A stretch of 64,000 nt of DNA from Lates calcarifer (GCF_001640805.2 NC_066850.1:10202510-10266509); one strand, 5' to 3'; shown: positions 13,341 to 26,363, counted from the stretch's first letter. The notes: generated by a model not told the origin, from the letters alone. Made by a program: numbers and translations.

Positions 13341-15593
13341 TGAAGTATGATGACAACAATCCTAACCTAACAGATATTTGTTTTTCAATGTCAGCTGTCA
13401 GTCGACTACCTTCCTATTGATTTTAGACTGAGCAGTCCAGCGGTTAAATCATTTAAGCTTAACCCTATTGAAAAGACTTTATGGAGCATTAATAGCCTTG
13501 TGAGAGAAATGTACAGAGGTAGGGAGTGTAGACGGGTGCCCAGACCCCCCACACACAGACACACACTCCCCACCAGGGCTGTACTGGAAATCTTCCCACA
13601 CCTCCACAGCAGGCAGCATCTGTTGGGAGGAGATCCCCAGCTGCTCTCTGTACTGGTTCTTCAACACATGGCTAGTCTCCACTGGCTGTTCCCTGAATAT
13701 GGCCAATTGACTATGAAAACAGTCCATCGATAATGGATATCTGCCACCCCACCACTGACATGCACAGATTACTGAGCTGAGCAGAGGACCTAGGCTTATT
13801 TGTCTGCATCTACTCTCTGGATACAGCTGTTTGAGCCCATTGTGTTCACTCATAATTTGGAGATTTCAGTTGCAAAGCAGGCTGGTTGTCTTCATCTTGT
13901 GTACCTGCAAAAAAATCTGCAGTGGATGTACAGCACAGTACATCTGACCAACAACTCTTGTCTGTTTTCATTCTTTACTTGTTCTGAGGAACCGTTGGAT
14001 GTATCTTGAGGACAGCTTGAGCTCACTGTGAGAACCGGCATATGACAGACTGTTTTTCATTCATATGTGCAAACATAGTCTTTCTTTTCATTTTCATCTC
14101 CTCTAGATCTGAAGTTCCTGCTGGTGAGCAAGGCGGCAGCATTTTAAAGAGACACTGCAGTGGGCATTGTTGAGTTAAGGGTGAGTCTCTATTTCTTTTA
14201 CCAATTAAAACACAAAGCACCAAACATCTGTGGCCTGTTGCTAACAACTGCAAGGATTCATTTTTTTCCATACTCCTCCTTTGCTCCTACTCCAGCGTTT
14301 TCAAATCTCAGGGCTTTAATCCATACCTTTTTCTGGTCATAGGCTTATATTATTATCATATATTTACATTTATTTTCTATTTTCCTTTGATGTTATCCCC
14401 CATATCTTGATGTAACGCGCTAGTTTCCCCATGGAGATCATTTAAGAATCATTTAAACCTATTTTATTGTTGTGTCGTTGCAGTGGAAATTCTGTTGCTC
14501 ATGCTTTATATTTCATTGAGAATTCAACAGAACATAAATTTAATGAACCATAAAATGCATTTGCTCCTGCAGACTATCATTGTTTCCCTTTGAGCCTTTA
14601 GCATGTTTTGCTATAAACAGCCTTACCATCCTAAATCTTGCTGTGTACACTTCTAAATACAAAGTGATTAAAATGGCAGCTTTCTGTGGCTGGTAGGCAT
14701 GATTATGGAAGATGTGTCCTAACCTTTTTTACTTGGACAAAAATGCAACAGCATATGTTCGTAAAATGTTATTTGCTCTGCGTGGAATTACTGAAGCTGC
14801 TTAGTTGCATATTTACTGGTTTAATTAAAGCTTATTTTATTGGAACAATGTCAGCCCAAACCCAAAGTGTACTGTAACTTCACAAAGAGGCTGACACTGT
14901 GGAAATATGAATAGAAAATTAGCAGGTCTGTTTGACCCTCGAGGACACTCTGCTGCTTGGAGGACCAATTTATGGATGTACCCGCTGTTTAGATGCAGTG
15001 TATGGATAACCAGCAAGCTGTCAGTTATGCAGTTTGTTCTCTGGCAAGTGTAGCCATCCGTTTGTCTTCACACCCTGACAATGGATTACTTATGGGTCCA
15101 ATACATATGGGTTGAATAATGTCTTATTGATTTTTTTTTCCTTATCTCGGAGGGGAATAGAATCACAAGCCGACTGTACAGTACATCCGCCTGTCACGGT
15201 ACAAGCCGCGTTATCAGGAGAGAAGGAAAAACAAGATGAATCATGTGTCGTCTGGGAATCTGATAGTAACTCTCTCTCATGCTGAATAGTACAGAAGAAG
15301 ATGTGGGACTTTGTTGTTTCATATCAACACATGCCCACATGTTGAAATCACAGGTACAGTGTGTAATTGGAACCAGTGGTTCTCTTCACTGGTTGTATTA
15401 ATATGAGATTTGTAACAGTGAAGCATTTTTGTAAATAAAAACTGTTCCCATCCTTGAACAAAGTTCACATGCTCAAAGTCATACAGTACGAAATTATAGC
15501 TCATAGCAATCTAACCTTTAGTCCTACTGGAAATACTAGAAGCTCCCTTAGATGCCTTAAATGACCTGAATGCTGTCTGTCATACTTGTGCGA
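13341..15593. other. No gene seen; non-coding
   Basis: There is no supported exon. A slightly GC-richer patch at 13500-13740 has overlapping open frames on both strands (about 77 and 124 codons). Neither is recognisable, and frames on both strands of the same GC-richer DNA are expected by chance. The rest is AT-rich sequence without clear repeats. Confidence 0.65.
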
Positions 15594-15601
15594 TGACGTC
15601 A
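15594..15601. promoter_or_regulatory. CRE-like octamer TGACGTCA
   Basis: Perfect full CRE palindrome lying just upstream of a cluster of old repeats. There is no nearby promoter signature, so function is uncertain. Confidence 0.25.
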
Positions 15602-15644
15602 AAGCTGTGTGGCATTCGGAGCAGTCATGCTTCAAAATAAAGCT

Positions 15645-15845
15645 CGAAGATTAGTCATTTAACCAATTAGTCGATTGACAGACATTGATGTTAATCTGCT
15701 TCTGAAATGTGCGTATTTTCTAGTTTTCTTAATCTTCTATGACAGTAAATCTTTAGGTTTTGGACTGTTGATCAGGCAAAACAAGACATTTGAGAATATC
15801 AGGTTGGGAGTATAATAACAGCTCTATCGATGATTTATAAAATCC
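15645..15845 (+). repeat. Dispersed repeat family A, copy 1
   Basis: Degenerate copy of a very common teleost repeat. It begins with paired 'AGTCGATTGACAG'-like motifs. It then carries 'CTATGACAGTAAATCTTTAG', the diagnostic core 'GGTTTTGGACTGTTGATCAG' (15756-15775) and 'CAAAACAAGACATTTGAGAA'. Three other diverged copies in this window share the same order of motifs: 36090-36325 and 51880-52020 on plus, and 39055-39245 on minus. That confirms a repeat independently of memory. It is non-coding and presumably a non-autonomous DNA element. Confidence 0.7.
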
Positions 15846-15852
15846 TAAAATA

Positions 15853-16175
15853 TTAGGGCTGGGTAATATGGCTGAAAATTAATGTCAGTGATTTTAATGG
15901 CAATTCTTCTGGTAACAACATGTGTGACAATATGAAAAATGTAAATGAAAATGATCAAATTAGTGCTCAGTGTAATCACCACTTTTCCATATGATGCTCA
16001 GAGAAAAACCTCTGTATGGCACGTTTCAAACATAGAGGAAATGCAAAGGGCTTTACGTTGAAAAAGAAAAGCATTAGAGCAACATTAAAAAGCAATTAGC
16101 AATAAAAAACAGAATAAAAGAATAAAAGCAATTAAGACAGAATGTAATATATAAAATGAAAATAATAGTAGACCG
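15853..16175 (+). repeat. Composite of two further old repeats next to family A
   Basis: It starts with 'AGGGCTGGGTAATATGGCTG' (15855-15874), the typical opening of a widespread teleost repeat. From about 16005 it changes to 'GCACGTTTCAAACATAG' and then 'CAAAGGGCTTTACGTTGAAA', followed by A-rich 'AATAAAAGCAATTAAGAC'. This matches the body of another family seen again at 56028-56245. Boundaries are approximate. The cluster suggests a permissive insertion spot. Confidence 0.5.
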
Positions 16176-16810
16176 CGTACAATGCATAAATTGTAACAGA
16201 ATTGTTAATGTGGTTATTTTTAAATTACAATTTGCTTGGAAAAATTACAGAAGTTTGTAAAGTGTAGGATGTGATCATGTTGTCACAGATTGATACCAGT
16301 GAAAGCCTATTGGATTATAGATAAACCGTGAAGGGTACTTTACTTTGAAGTTAGTGTACATAGCTTGGCATTTGAGAGATTAGTTACCAGAGCTCATATT
16401 TTCCATTCAGGCAAAGCAGAGATTTCATTCATGCTGACTCTGACATGTGGGTTTTGATATACCTGTTTGCCTCGTTTGTATTTCATCATGGATTCCAACG
16501 TCTACAATCCTCCCTGTGCTGTCAAACGCCATCCTCTCACTCCACACTTCTATGTTAAAGTCTGTATTCAACCGCCAATGCTGGTTCAGGCAGGGTTCAG
16601 TGGCTATTTACTGAGGCATTGTGAGTGATTCTGGCCTTGTTAAATCCTATTTTGTTTTGTGAGCGTGGAGCTCGGCCTCCTCCAGGCATGTGTAGGTGGA
16701 GGACGAGGCCGGCATGCCAACTGGGGACCTAAAGAGCAGTCCAATTTTTCATCCTTATTGCCCATGACATATCCAAAGTGGCAGAGCGCCGTCCGTGGAG
16801 AGACAGAGGA

Positions 16811-16812
<2 letters not shown>

Positions 16813-16845
<33 letters not shown>
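16813..16845. repeat. (GA)n microsatellite
   Basis: About 16 near-perfect GA units within a purine-rich stretch. Confidence 0.95.
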
Positions 16846-16849
<4 letters not shown>

Positions 16850-18113
16850 AAGTGTGGAGCATGTAGCTGAGATGAACTGGGAGGAGTGTATCTCTACTTC
16901 CTTCTTCTGTAGTCCTGAGCAGAGCCTCAATTTTCTCTGCTAAAACAATGCAATTCACCAGCGTCCATTAGGCCAGACGAGGTTAAACTAAGAGTCCCAG
17001 GGTCCCTGCCTCTTTATAACTTACTCCGCCTTCAGGCTTGTAGTTTAGCAAGAGAATAAATGCAGGTTCAAGCTTACAAACAGAGAATAAAGAGTGCATT
17101 AGAGTCCAACTAACTCCATGACACTACAACCACCCTTTACCCCCATCTTTCACTGTAGCTTTCTACAGGCTTGAGCTTCCATTACACAGGCCTAATTATT
17201 CCTCAAACCATTTTATACATATGAATTTCTTCAGTATATGTGTAATTGGTAAAATAATTCTAATGCAAATTCTGTCTGTTTTGATTAAGACAGATCTGTG
17301 GTGTTCAAAACTTTGTGCCAGTCAATTGTTGTAATTTTGTCTTGCTTTTATTTTTTGGCGTGATTACATCTTGTTTTTCTTCAATCTTAGGATTGAAGTG
17401 AAAGCATAATTTATGAGGACCCCTACGCTAGAAAGAAATATTTTTGTCTCCTCATGAAAGAGGAAGTGAAGTGTTTTTGATTCAAATCACTAAAGAGCGT
17501 ATTTCTATAAACACCTTGCAGGGATCTGTTCTGTCACTTGCAGGCAGGGTAGTGATGGAGGGCCTTGAAGGGCGCTGTCAAGGTGACTTCTGGGGATGGA
17601 GAAGAAGGGGTGGGATCATTGGTAGGTGGGGTGTGACTTCAGACAGCCTACGTGACTGGGAAATTGTCATGAGAGAGATACCCCCTCGCTGCGCCCCCTC
17701 CTCCTCCACTTTTCTCTTGCTTTCATTCTCACGGTTGAGATTAAGATCTCTTGTTATAATTATTGCTATGTGAGGCGGCCTAATTCTGCCAAGTCGATAG
17801 CATCTCACCCGTCAGGTACTATAGAGGGTATCTGGCACCAGCTGTTCATGTCCTTAACATGTTCCAGTGGGCTGCAGTGGAAGGTAATGGCACTGTTATG
17901 TGATGTCTGTCGATCTACTGGCTTCTGGAGAGCTGCCAATTCCTTTTGGCTTTCCTTTGCTTCCCTCCTGTAAATGAAGGAGGTTGAAAAGAAAAGGGGA
18001 AAAAAAATAGATAAAAGGAAAACCCTTGGGTGATTGGGATTTTTAACACCTGATGTACAATGAGGGCATCAATCATTCTCCACAGTCTCAAGAAACATAT
18101 GGCTTGCTGCCTG

Positions 18114-18162
18114 CCCCCCCCCCCCCCTCCCCCCCCAACCAAAAAAAAAACAAAAAAAAAAC
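18114..18162. repeat. Poly-C / poly-A low-complexity tract
   Basis: A C14 run, a short T-interrupted C8 run, then AACC and two runs of A9-A10 separated by a single C. Pure low-complexity DNA; exact lengths are likely unstable. Confidence 0.9.
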
Positions 18163-18394
18163 ACAGGTGCTTGACAGACAGAGTCAATTCTGCCTAATGA
18201 GCAATTGTGCTGCCATGACTGTACTATCTGTTGTGCACAGCAAGGCACCGATCTAACCAGACTGCTTTAATCAGCACACAGACAGAGTACACATCCACCC
18301 AAACAACTTTTGTCAGTATTCATTTCTCATATGCAGAATTTCTCAAAAGGACAGTTCTCCTGTCTAGGTATTAGACTGACACCCAAGTACAATT

Positions 18395-18600
18395 AACCCT
18401 GGGTGATAAAATAGTAACAATAATTATTACAATATAATTTTCCTCCATAGAAATATACAAGTGGTTGATAAATGTTCAATACAATTCATTTCCAGGCTTC
18501 GATAACCTGCACAGAAATCAATCACAAACTGCCAATCATGTAGTAGGAATAGAGGTATGCCCTGCCCAAGTTAGGTTCGATTTTATCATTGTAATCATTT
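18395..18600 (+). repeat. Probable degenerate interspersed repeat ('GGGTGATAAAATA' type)
   Basis: Motifs in order are 'CCTGGGTGATAAAATAG', 'ACAATAATTATTACAATATA', 'TCCTCCATAGAAATATAC' and 'TTGATAAATGTTCAAT'. They follow the order of a common teleost repeat of the type 'CTGGGCGATAAAACGATAAC', with CpGs decayed to TpG/CpA. The identification is from memory, so confidence is moderate. No ORF. Confidence 0.45.
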
Positions 18601-18625
18601 TAAAGTTTAAAGTTTAAAGTTTAAA
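18598..18625. repeat. Short 7-bp tandem repeat (TAAAGTT)
   Basis: Roughly 3.5 copies of TAAAGTT in a row, directly after the preceding repeat remnant. A minor minisatellite. Confidence 0.85.
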
Positions 18626-18640
18626 ATCGCAGTTCAAAAT

Positions 18641-20229
18641 CTGGTCTCACTGTTGCTAGCTGACTTTGTCTTATATGATTATAAATTTGATATCATTAAC
18701 ACTTCAGGTTAACACTTCAGATTTACATTAATATGAATATATGCATGAGTCAAAAAGTGTTTTTTCCAAGATGCTTAAAGCAGCACTAACTGCCACAAAC
18801 TGTTTGGCAGTATGGCACTTCTTGAATGACAATAGATCAACCCTATCAATAATTTATTTTACAGGACTTTTTTCCTGAGTAACTGAATTACTTCAGACAC
18901 CATGATCTATTGCCTTCACTTGGCAGCAGAGTAGAGTCATTATTTTGGTAGATTGTAAGGTTCACCAATACAACTGTGGATGTTTTGATAAGTGTTAGGT
19001 TGATCGCCTTCATCGTAAAGCTTGAATGATCTGAAGGAACCTTGTAATAATGTGTGAGTGTGTGTGATCTGAATTGAAAGCGAGAAAAATCAATTAATTT
19101 CCTGTAATTGTAGTGGATTGGCAGGCAGTTAATTACACTGTAACGCATTTCAGTGATTCTTCCCTTCCTGACTGTGTTTGATTTGGTTGAGCGTGTGTTC
19201 GTGCGTTGGCGTCCTCGTCCATATGTCACTGTGCATTTGTGTTTGCACGAATGCTTGTGCAGCATGAGCATATACAGGATGTGACTTTGGGATGTTATCA
19301 TGCCGTTGCAGCTTAGGGATCTATAGGAGTCATGAAGAAGCAGCTTAATGTTGGGTGACACACCAGGCAAGTTGGGGAATGAATTAACTGAATTTGAAAG
19401 AAAATTTGCTGACAAACCCTAAGCCTCACTGGCATTGAAATGAATATGTTACAGAGGTTAAGATTTGTCTTTATGGACACTGCTTATTCAATACGAGAGT
19501 CAGGAACTCAGGGTGTATACGTGCAGTGAAAGTGAGATTGCATTTTTGCATGGGAGTTGTTGTTGGCGTGTTTATATGTCAGTTTGAGCAGAAGAGCGAG
19601 TGCTGTTCAGTGGCGGATCGTGACTTTCCTGCCTGTGTGGGAGCTGCAGCTACTCCCACGCATCTCTCTCTCTCCTTTTCTCTCTGTCTCTTTTCTCTTC
19701 TTTCCAAAGCCTCTGGTCTTTAACCTCAGCTCATTTCTCACTTAACCACTAATCTACTCTCTGCCTCACAACTATCCATAAAAGAAGTAGTAAGATCACC
19801 TTATGATTGATTCCAGGATGGAATTTCCTCATAGTATCATGTTACAGAAGTTAATTTGTTAACTTGAGAACTATGGTGCTTTCAGAAAGTCGCAGTGATA
19901 AAGTTATCCTCTCCTTCTCCATAAGCACACACACAGCTCCACCTATCTCTGTACATGTGTGATACTCGCACAAAAGTGTTGCGTTTCTGATGATGCTGTG
20001 TAACTTACTTAATCACACAGAAATCGTATAGAAGAATAATGTATTTACACTGGACATGATGCATAATGCATCTGATTCCCTCTCACATTTTCAATTTATA
20101 TGCTAAAAATGTGCCTCAATGATGATAAGTCCCACAAAAGGCGACGTTTTGCGATGACAATGCAAAACAAATTTTGCATATTCTGAAATTTCATTCTCAC
20201 TGACCTTGGAGGCTCTGTGTGGCTGGGCA
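18641..20229. other. No gene seen; includes AT-rich segment that may be conserved
   Basis: The minus strand has a 175-codon open stretch at 18888-19415, the longest of the window. Its predicted protein has no recognisable domain, is rich in Ser, Asn and Thr, and has no splice or promoter context. The part at 19080-19160 is rich in TAATT-type homeodomain cores and could be a conserved noncoding element. A CT-rich run lies at 19663-19705. Confidence 0.55.
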
Positions 20230-20315
20230 GTAACGGGGTTGCTAAGGTAATTTAATTACCAGACCCTCCACGGGCAAGGGTAATTACTGCTCTCTAAATC
20301 CCCACTAATCCCCCT
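20230..20315. promoter_or_regulatory. Homeodomain-site cluster (candidate enhancer)
   Basis: GGTAATTTAATTACC (20246-20260) is an inverted repeat with 7-bp arms and a single central base. It contains TAATTTAATTA, which fits the paired-class dimer site TAAT-N3-ATTA (P3). A further TAATTA core follows near 20281, and a TAATCC core (K50/OTX-PITX type) lies near 20306. This grouping within 70 bases is suggestive of a cis-regulatory element, but no conservation data are available. Confidence 0.35.
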
Positions 20316-20477
20316 TCTGAGTCCCCTACACACACTCGGCCCGGGGCATTCTAGCAGCCAGCGCTGACTCCTCGATCCCGTCCCAGACAGGGACCCATCC
20401 AAAAAAACACGCTGTTCCTGTCTGTGCAAAGATGCTCCTTGGTGATTTATGTAAGACGTGTACTCCCCATACTGTAC

Positions 20478-20520
20478 TGTGTGTGTGTGTGTGTATGTGT
20501 GTGTGTGTGTGTGTGTGCGT
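20478..20520. repeat. (GT)n microsatellite
   Basis: About 20 GT units with one A interruption. Confidence 0.95.
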
Positions 20521-21129
20521 CTTTCAGTCCAAAGGGCTCCAGTCATCAGTCTCAATGAATTCCTCTCACGTTGCTCGTCCCTCCCCATGTGTGTGAGTCA
20601 AGGGGGCTCTCGGGGTCAAAAGGGCCACTCATCTCTCCATAAGAACGTCGTAATTATCACTGCTGGGATGAATAGGATGTGACCTCTGTGAGCAGCGGCG
20701 CCTGGTGACTGGAGTTAGAAGAGGAGGAGAGGAGATAAAGGCTACTGAGCATGTTAATCAGACTTTCTCCAGAAAACAACTGGAGTCATCAACATACCCT
20801 TTGTTGGTTTTAAATGACTATAATAAGCAGATAGATAAGGTAATCTATGCAGCATTATGGTTCTTACTTAACTGTAGTGGTGCAAATGTAATGGTCCATA
20901 TTCTGTACTGTGTACCATTGTCTTTAGATCAAAGTTATAACTTCCAGGAAGCAGCTATTCATTTTACCAGGTGGACAGCACACTGCTCCCACTTCGTCTG
21001 CTCTAATCAATATTTTTATGTCCAAAATATAACTACATATAAGTGATATTGCTCATAATTACAACCTGCTTAGTAGCATCTTTCGACTTATTGTTTTCGT
21101 TCGTTTTGGTTCAGTCTCACCACTTGTGT
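20521..21129. other. No gene seen
   Basis: No supported exon. An open stretch of 113 codons at 20705-21046 has no recognisable motif. Confidence 0.6.
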
Positions 21130-21450
21130 TATTTTCAACCAACAGCAGGCAGCTGTTTTCAGAAAAGAAAAAACCTCTAAAAACTGACAAGAGTCCAGCA
21201 TCATACACCAGCAGGTTTAGTAGCTTAAAAGCCAGATACTGTGTTTCCCACGTAAGTTGGTGGACACCAAAACGGAGCTAAAGGGGGAGTGAATATTGAA
21301 GTCACATTCATCAGGTGTCCAGAAACATGACTCCAACTGAATGCTAACGTTGCTACATGCCTGTTGGGATGTGTTAATAAGCAACTGTTTTGTTACAGTG
21401 ATTGTTTTGACTTTATATTTCTCATCAGTTACTTTATTATTTCAAGTTTG
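21130..21450 (+). repeat. Probable degenerate percomorph interspersed repeat
   Basis: Recognised phrases in order are 'TAGCTTAAAAGCCAGATA', 'GTTGGTGGACACCAAAAC', 'GAGCTAAAGGGGGAGTGAAT', 'TCATCAGGTGTCCAGAAACA' and 'GAATGCTAACGTTGCT', then 'GACTTTATATTTCTCATCA'. This follows the order of an abundant percomorph non-coding repeat. The family name is not known to me, and only one copy is present here. Confidence 0.45.
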
Positions 21451-22264
21451 CATGCTGTTCCTCTGCTGATTGTTGGTTCATTCAAACATCAGGTGTTAGA
21501 ATCCCTTTTCATCCAAGAAATGGCCAAACGTACACTGTCATTTTCAAAATATCCATATTGGCTTGTTTGTATTGAGTTGAGATTGATTCTCCAATAACAA
21601 AATACTGTGATTTTTGACAGCCTACTCTTAGTTTGTGTTGTCAGAGCATTGTCAGAGCAGCACTAGAAAACTGTTCCACAGCATCAAATGCACTTCATGA
21701 CAATATAACTTGACAAGATAATAATAATTCATTTAATAACAGTAACAAAAAAATATCTTTCATAACACACAAAAATAAGTTAGGAATCAAACAAAAGCAC
21801 TTGTTGATTACAAGCTTCGACAATGGCTTCTAGAATAAGCCTTAATATTTTTTCACAGTTATGGTCCTATTAAGCAACTTTATAATTCAGTGGGGTTGTT
21901 AGTGGTTTAAAAATGAAAATTCTGGGGAAAACAAGCAGCTCATCGGCCTTCCTCTGCTACTCTTGTAACCTCCGATGCCAGCCAAACATCTGTGTGACAT
22001 CAGTGGCATTGGCAAGTGTCACTGACCCTAGCAGGTGTTCCGTGTGTAACTGTGTGTACTGTATGTCTGCGTGTGTACGTGTGTGGGTGGGAGTTTGTGT
22101 ACGGTACTGTATCTGCAGCATGCATGTGAGCGTGAGCGACCGGGTGGCGGTGAAAGGAGCACCTGTGCGTATTGAAAAGACTTCTCTGAATAGCTCCATA
22201 TTTGAACAGCTACTTATCCACCGATAAAGCTGTAAGTGATTCGTGGCAGCTTCCTGCCTGCGGT

Positions 22265-22337
22265 AGAGAGAGAGAGAGGGAGAGAGAGAGAGAGAGGGGA
22301 TGAGTGGTAGAGAATCAGAGAAAGAGAGAGAAAGAGA
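22265..22337. repeat. (GA)n-rich microsatellite
   Basis: Interrupted GA/GAAA purine tract over about 70 bases. Confidence 0.9.
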
Positions 22338-25246
22338 TTAAATGAGAGCATCAGCTGTAATTAGGGCTACTTTCCTCCATTTGGAAGTGCATGTCTCTTT
22401 CTCAGAGAGAATTAGCACTGGATACTCTGGGTGGGTCAAAGCAATACAACTTGAATCCATTAATGAGGCAAAAAGTAAGATTTAGTTAGTGTCTCAGAAT
22501 TAGTGTAATTAATTTGCAGAAATTGGTATTGTAATGTTGTTGACCATTGGTGGTGACTTTGTGAATGATGGTGCAGGATGTAGAGCACTGCCAACTGTGC
22601 CATGTGGGTGGGGATTGGTGGCAAACATTGAGTATTTTTGTGGCTGGCGGTGCATGACGCACCAGGGCACACGAAGCTCACACACATGAAAACAGGATCG
22701 AATTTGAAAGAATCTGTAATCAGATGGCATCAGCCACAGCCTGAAAACTCACCTTCTTAGACTCCACCTCAATAAACCCGGCTATCATTTACTTACATCT
22801 CACTACAAAGAAAAACTAACAACAATACAGCACTTGGAGCATTGACCATCATTTTAGTTTTTGTTTAAGAGGGGTGGGTGCTCTTTTGAGTCCTGAAGAC
22901 ATCTAGCTCTGGTTCCTTTCAAGTTTTGAAGGCACTCATTGCACAGTGCTTTGGATTAAATTAACTAACATAAAGCTATACCTCCTTAACCACAGGAGCC
23001 ATGCACAGATAATGCAGAGCAAGAATTTTTAAAACGTTGGCACTGATCATTAAACTGGGGCTTTACAGAATTACTGTTCAATTACTGCTCTTGTGTGGCA
23101 ATAGGATTGGCAAAAGCATTTCCCAAATGAATGTAATGTAATGAGGCTGGTAACAATCGTAGCAATCACATCAGCCCATTTAGTGCCCTTTTAAAGCTGT
23201 GCCTCTCTACACGACAGTTTTCTGAAATGTAAGGTTCTCGTCAGGAAACCTATATGGAGATTAGCAAATGTAAAATATGCTGCCAAGGGCAGATGATAAC
23301 TCTTTCTAAACTGCATATTGAAAGTGCAGCGGTCACCTTGTTACCATGTGTGATGCAGCTGCATGATTTTTATCAGGAAAATGTCCCTTTGCCAGTACAC
23401 CTGCACAAACACACTAAATAATACATATAAAGATACACCCATGACCTAATTACGCCCCCAAATATTGAGCAACATAAACATGGATTAAAAAATACCTTCT
23501 AGGCTTAACATTGTTGTCTAAGTGCAGTACAGTTTGAGTCAAGAATAAATGAGTCAGTACTGGTTTGTATAGATGAGCTACAACACCAACTTCATGTTCT
23601 AAAGCTTTTCTTTTAGTGGCTGAATAAGAACAGTGATTTGCAGTGTTCAAAGGTGACCATTCAAATGCTTCTGACATTTGGGAAATTGTCCTTTTTGTTC
23701 ACCTATCTCCTTTTATTTCCCCACCTTTTTCTTCTAAATGCCATTTCGCCCTTTTCATTCCTCTTTGACCCTGCTGATCTCTCTTCTTCCCTTTTTTCCT
23801 TTCTTGTTCCATTTAGGCTGACCACTGAAAGCTCCCGGTTTGAAGGATTTGCTTTTTTAGCTTTCCTGTTCATATCCCTTGTCATTTCTTTTGAGATGTT
23901 GAAGTGTGCCAGTGCCTGTTCCCCTACACTAAAATTGAGATGATGAAAGTTGTTGTTGCAAGCAAAGGGCATACTGTGTTTTCTTTTTTTTTCTTTTACG
24001 TGAGCGTTACAGTGGACGCTGGACTTAAAAGGGTTTGACCTGTTTGAATTGATACACCTGCCTTTTAGTCAGTATGTTCAGTCTCAGCATTTGTTTTTCA
24101 AACTAAAGCTTTATTATTTGTTATAGCCTCTTAAATGACATTTGAATTAAAAAATATGGTATAGCTGTATAGTAATTTTGGCCCTGTATTGATGTGTTGA
24201 TGCTATGGTCTTTCTACACTGCACTGTTCAGACGTCATTTGTCAGTCCAAAAGTACTTCCATTTTCTGTTGTCTTTTTATATGGATTTTGTGTTGAACTT
24301 TGTGGTGGCACTCTTTTCCCAGCTTTTTCAGGCACAGTTTCTATCACCGCTTAAGCAAAACTACCCAGTTTTTCTTTTTATTACAAATAAACTGTTGACC
24401 TCAGTATCTAGCACAGATTCTCCAAGATAGCACAGATATCAAATAAAGTGATAATTCAATGGATTCTGAATGCAAGACATGCCGTCACTATCAAGATTTC
24501 CATTTAGGAGACAAAATATTCATTCTCCCCAGTGGAAAACAGGATGTTCAGACAGTAGAAATCTGTTTCTCTCAGTGTTTGAATGTCACTCTGCTAGCTG
24601 TTTTACCACATGATGGTATGCCCTGCACCTTTGGAGCTCAGTGATGTCCACAGAGGACAGTAATCTGCACCCAGAGACCCAGTTCAGTCATTAGTAATTT
24701 CACAGCTGCCTCCATTTTTCCTGTTTAGAGCGCCATTAATCTCAAAACAACTCATACAGTATACAGACTTTCCACATTATTGACTCTCTTTCTCAGAGAA
24801 ATTGTTTGGCTAAAACTATTATCTTCCAGCCAGTTTACGTTTGCAAGGGAGATAAGCTTAGAGGTGCTGGAGGTGTGCAATTTTTCCAGCCCTTAGCTGT
24901 GATAGCAAATGGCCTCTGCAGTGCTGGGATGTGTGTTTAGGTGACTTTGTTGGGATAGACAACAGATATTCTCCATAGAGGATGGCCCGCGCCGCTCAGC
25001 ACGGATGCACTTCCTCCTCTGCTCATTAGGGTCGAACCATAAGACTGCAGGGCCAAAAATCTGCACTGGTCACATCACATCGATCCCCCAACAGCCTCGC
25101 AACACAAGACACACACATAACACACACAGCCGATGAACCAAAGCTTATGTACAGAGGAGCAAGCTGTGCAGTGTCCACGCAGGGTGTTAGTTGGTAATCA
25201 TTAACACAGACTCCCTGTTTGCTTTGCCTCAGTCCTGCCTATATGT

Positions 25247-25271
25247 CTGTGTGTGTGTGTGTGTGTGTGTT
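25247..25271. repeat. (GT)n microsatellite
   Basis: About 12 uninterrupted GT units. Confidence 0.95.
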
Positions 25272-26363
25272 GTCAACAGTACCATGTGTCTCATTGTGCC
25301 TTATCGGTCTGTGCGCTTTATTTAAACGCTGGGTCTCTTCATAGACATATGCATGTGCACATAAAGCACACACACATGTAACATCTGTTCAAGCCTGCAG
25401 TTGCATATCTTGGAGAGTTACAGTTTGCCGCAGTCTCCTGTTCTGTAGCAGCTCACAATTGAGAAGGCAGATGTACCGTAGAGTAGAATAGATACCCATA
25501 ACATGCCTCATAATTAATCCGGAGACAAAACAAGCAAACACTTTGAAGGTAAATTCAAGGATTTCCTGTGGAGAGGACTGATTAGATGCAAGATGACCTG
25601 TCAAGGAAATGAGTGTGTGGATGGAAAGGCAGACAGGAACCACAGAGAGGACAAACATTACCAGCAGGGTGCTGCACAACTCTTACTCACAGATTCCAAT
25701 TTAAACACATGAAAGCTAGTGAAAATCTGTCACACTTTGATAATGGATAGTGTTCAATCTTAATAACTTCTTTAATGGACTACAATATAACTTAGCGGTC
25801 TTAGTTCTGATGCATCCTGTCAGAAGTGTTCCCAAGTAAAACCTTGCAACTCTCCCTCCTCAGGTATTGAAATATAGCTACTCCAGACCAGATATGTGTA
25901 ACATGCCACAAAACATATACCACAACACTCCCCATGACACAAATAACAACACAATAATGACTCAAACTTATTAGAAAGTAACCCTGAGGCAGAAGTTTAA
26001 TTTAAATGTGAATATAATTTGGCCTTGTAAATCTAAGACACACCTAAAAAGGATACAGAGGAAAATTACAGTTGTCAGATCCATCACTGATATTGATTTT
26101 AATAATGATATACTGCAATACAGAAAAATAACTGGCTATCATCATAAGAGTGATGAGCTGGCAACACACACACACTCTACACACTTGAAATGACATATGA
26201 TTCAAAATGTGGCACTGTATAGCAGTTAGTATTAATCACATGCCTTTGTTTTCGAGCCTGTGATTGGTTGATGGATGGGTTTGGAGCACGATAAACATCC
26301 TGCCTACGAGTTGTCTGGTTAGCAGGATGGTGATGTAGTGTGAGTGATTATTGTGTAATAAGA

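Larger units (their letters stand above)
16176..18394. other. No gene seen; microsatellite-bearing non-coding
   Basis: There is no supported exon. It holds the (GA)n tract at 16813-16845 and the mixed C/A homopolymers at 18114-18162. Open frames of up to 109 codons around 16.6-17.8 kb overlap frames on the other strand or run through the GA repeat. They are not credible genes. Confidence 0.65.

Noticed and set aside
13479..13853. 124-codon minus-strand and 77-codon plus-strand overlapping frames
   Set aside because: Both look superficially protein-like, but neither is recognised and they exclude each other as evidence.
18555..18580. GGTTCGATTTT resembling a tRNA B-box
   Set aside because: No A-box at the right distance and no cloverleaf; it lies in a repeat remnant.
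18888..19415. 175-codon open stretch on the minus strand, longest in the window
   Set aside because: No recognisable domain and no splice or promoter context. A 64-kb AT-rich window is expected to hold a few frames of this size.
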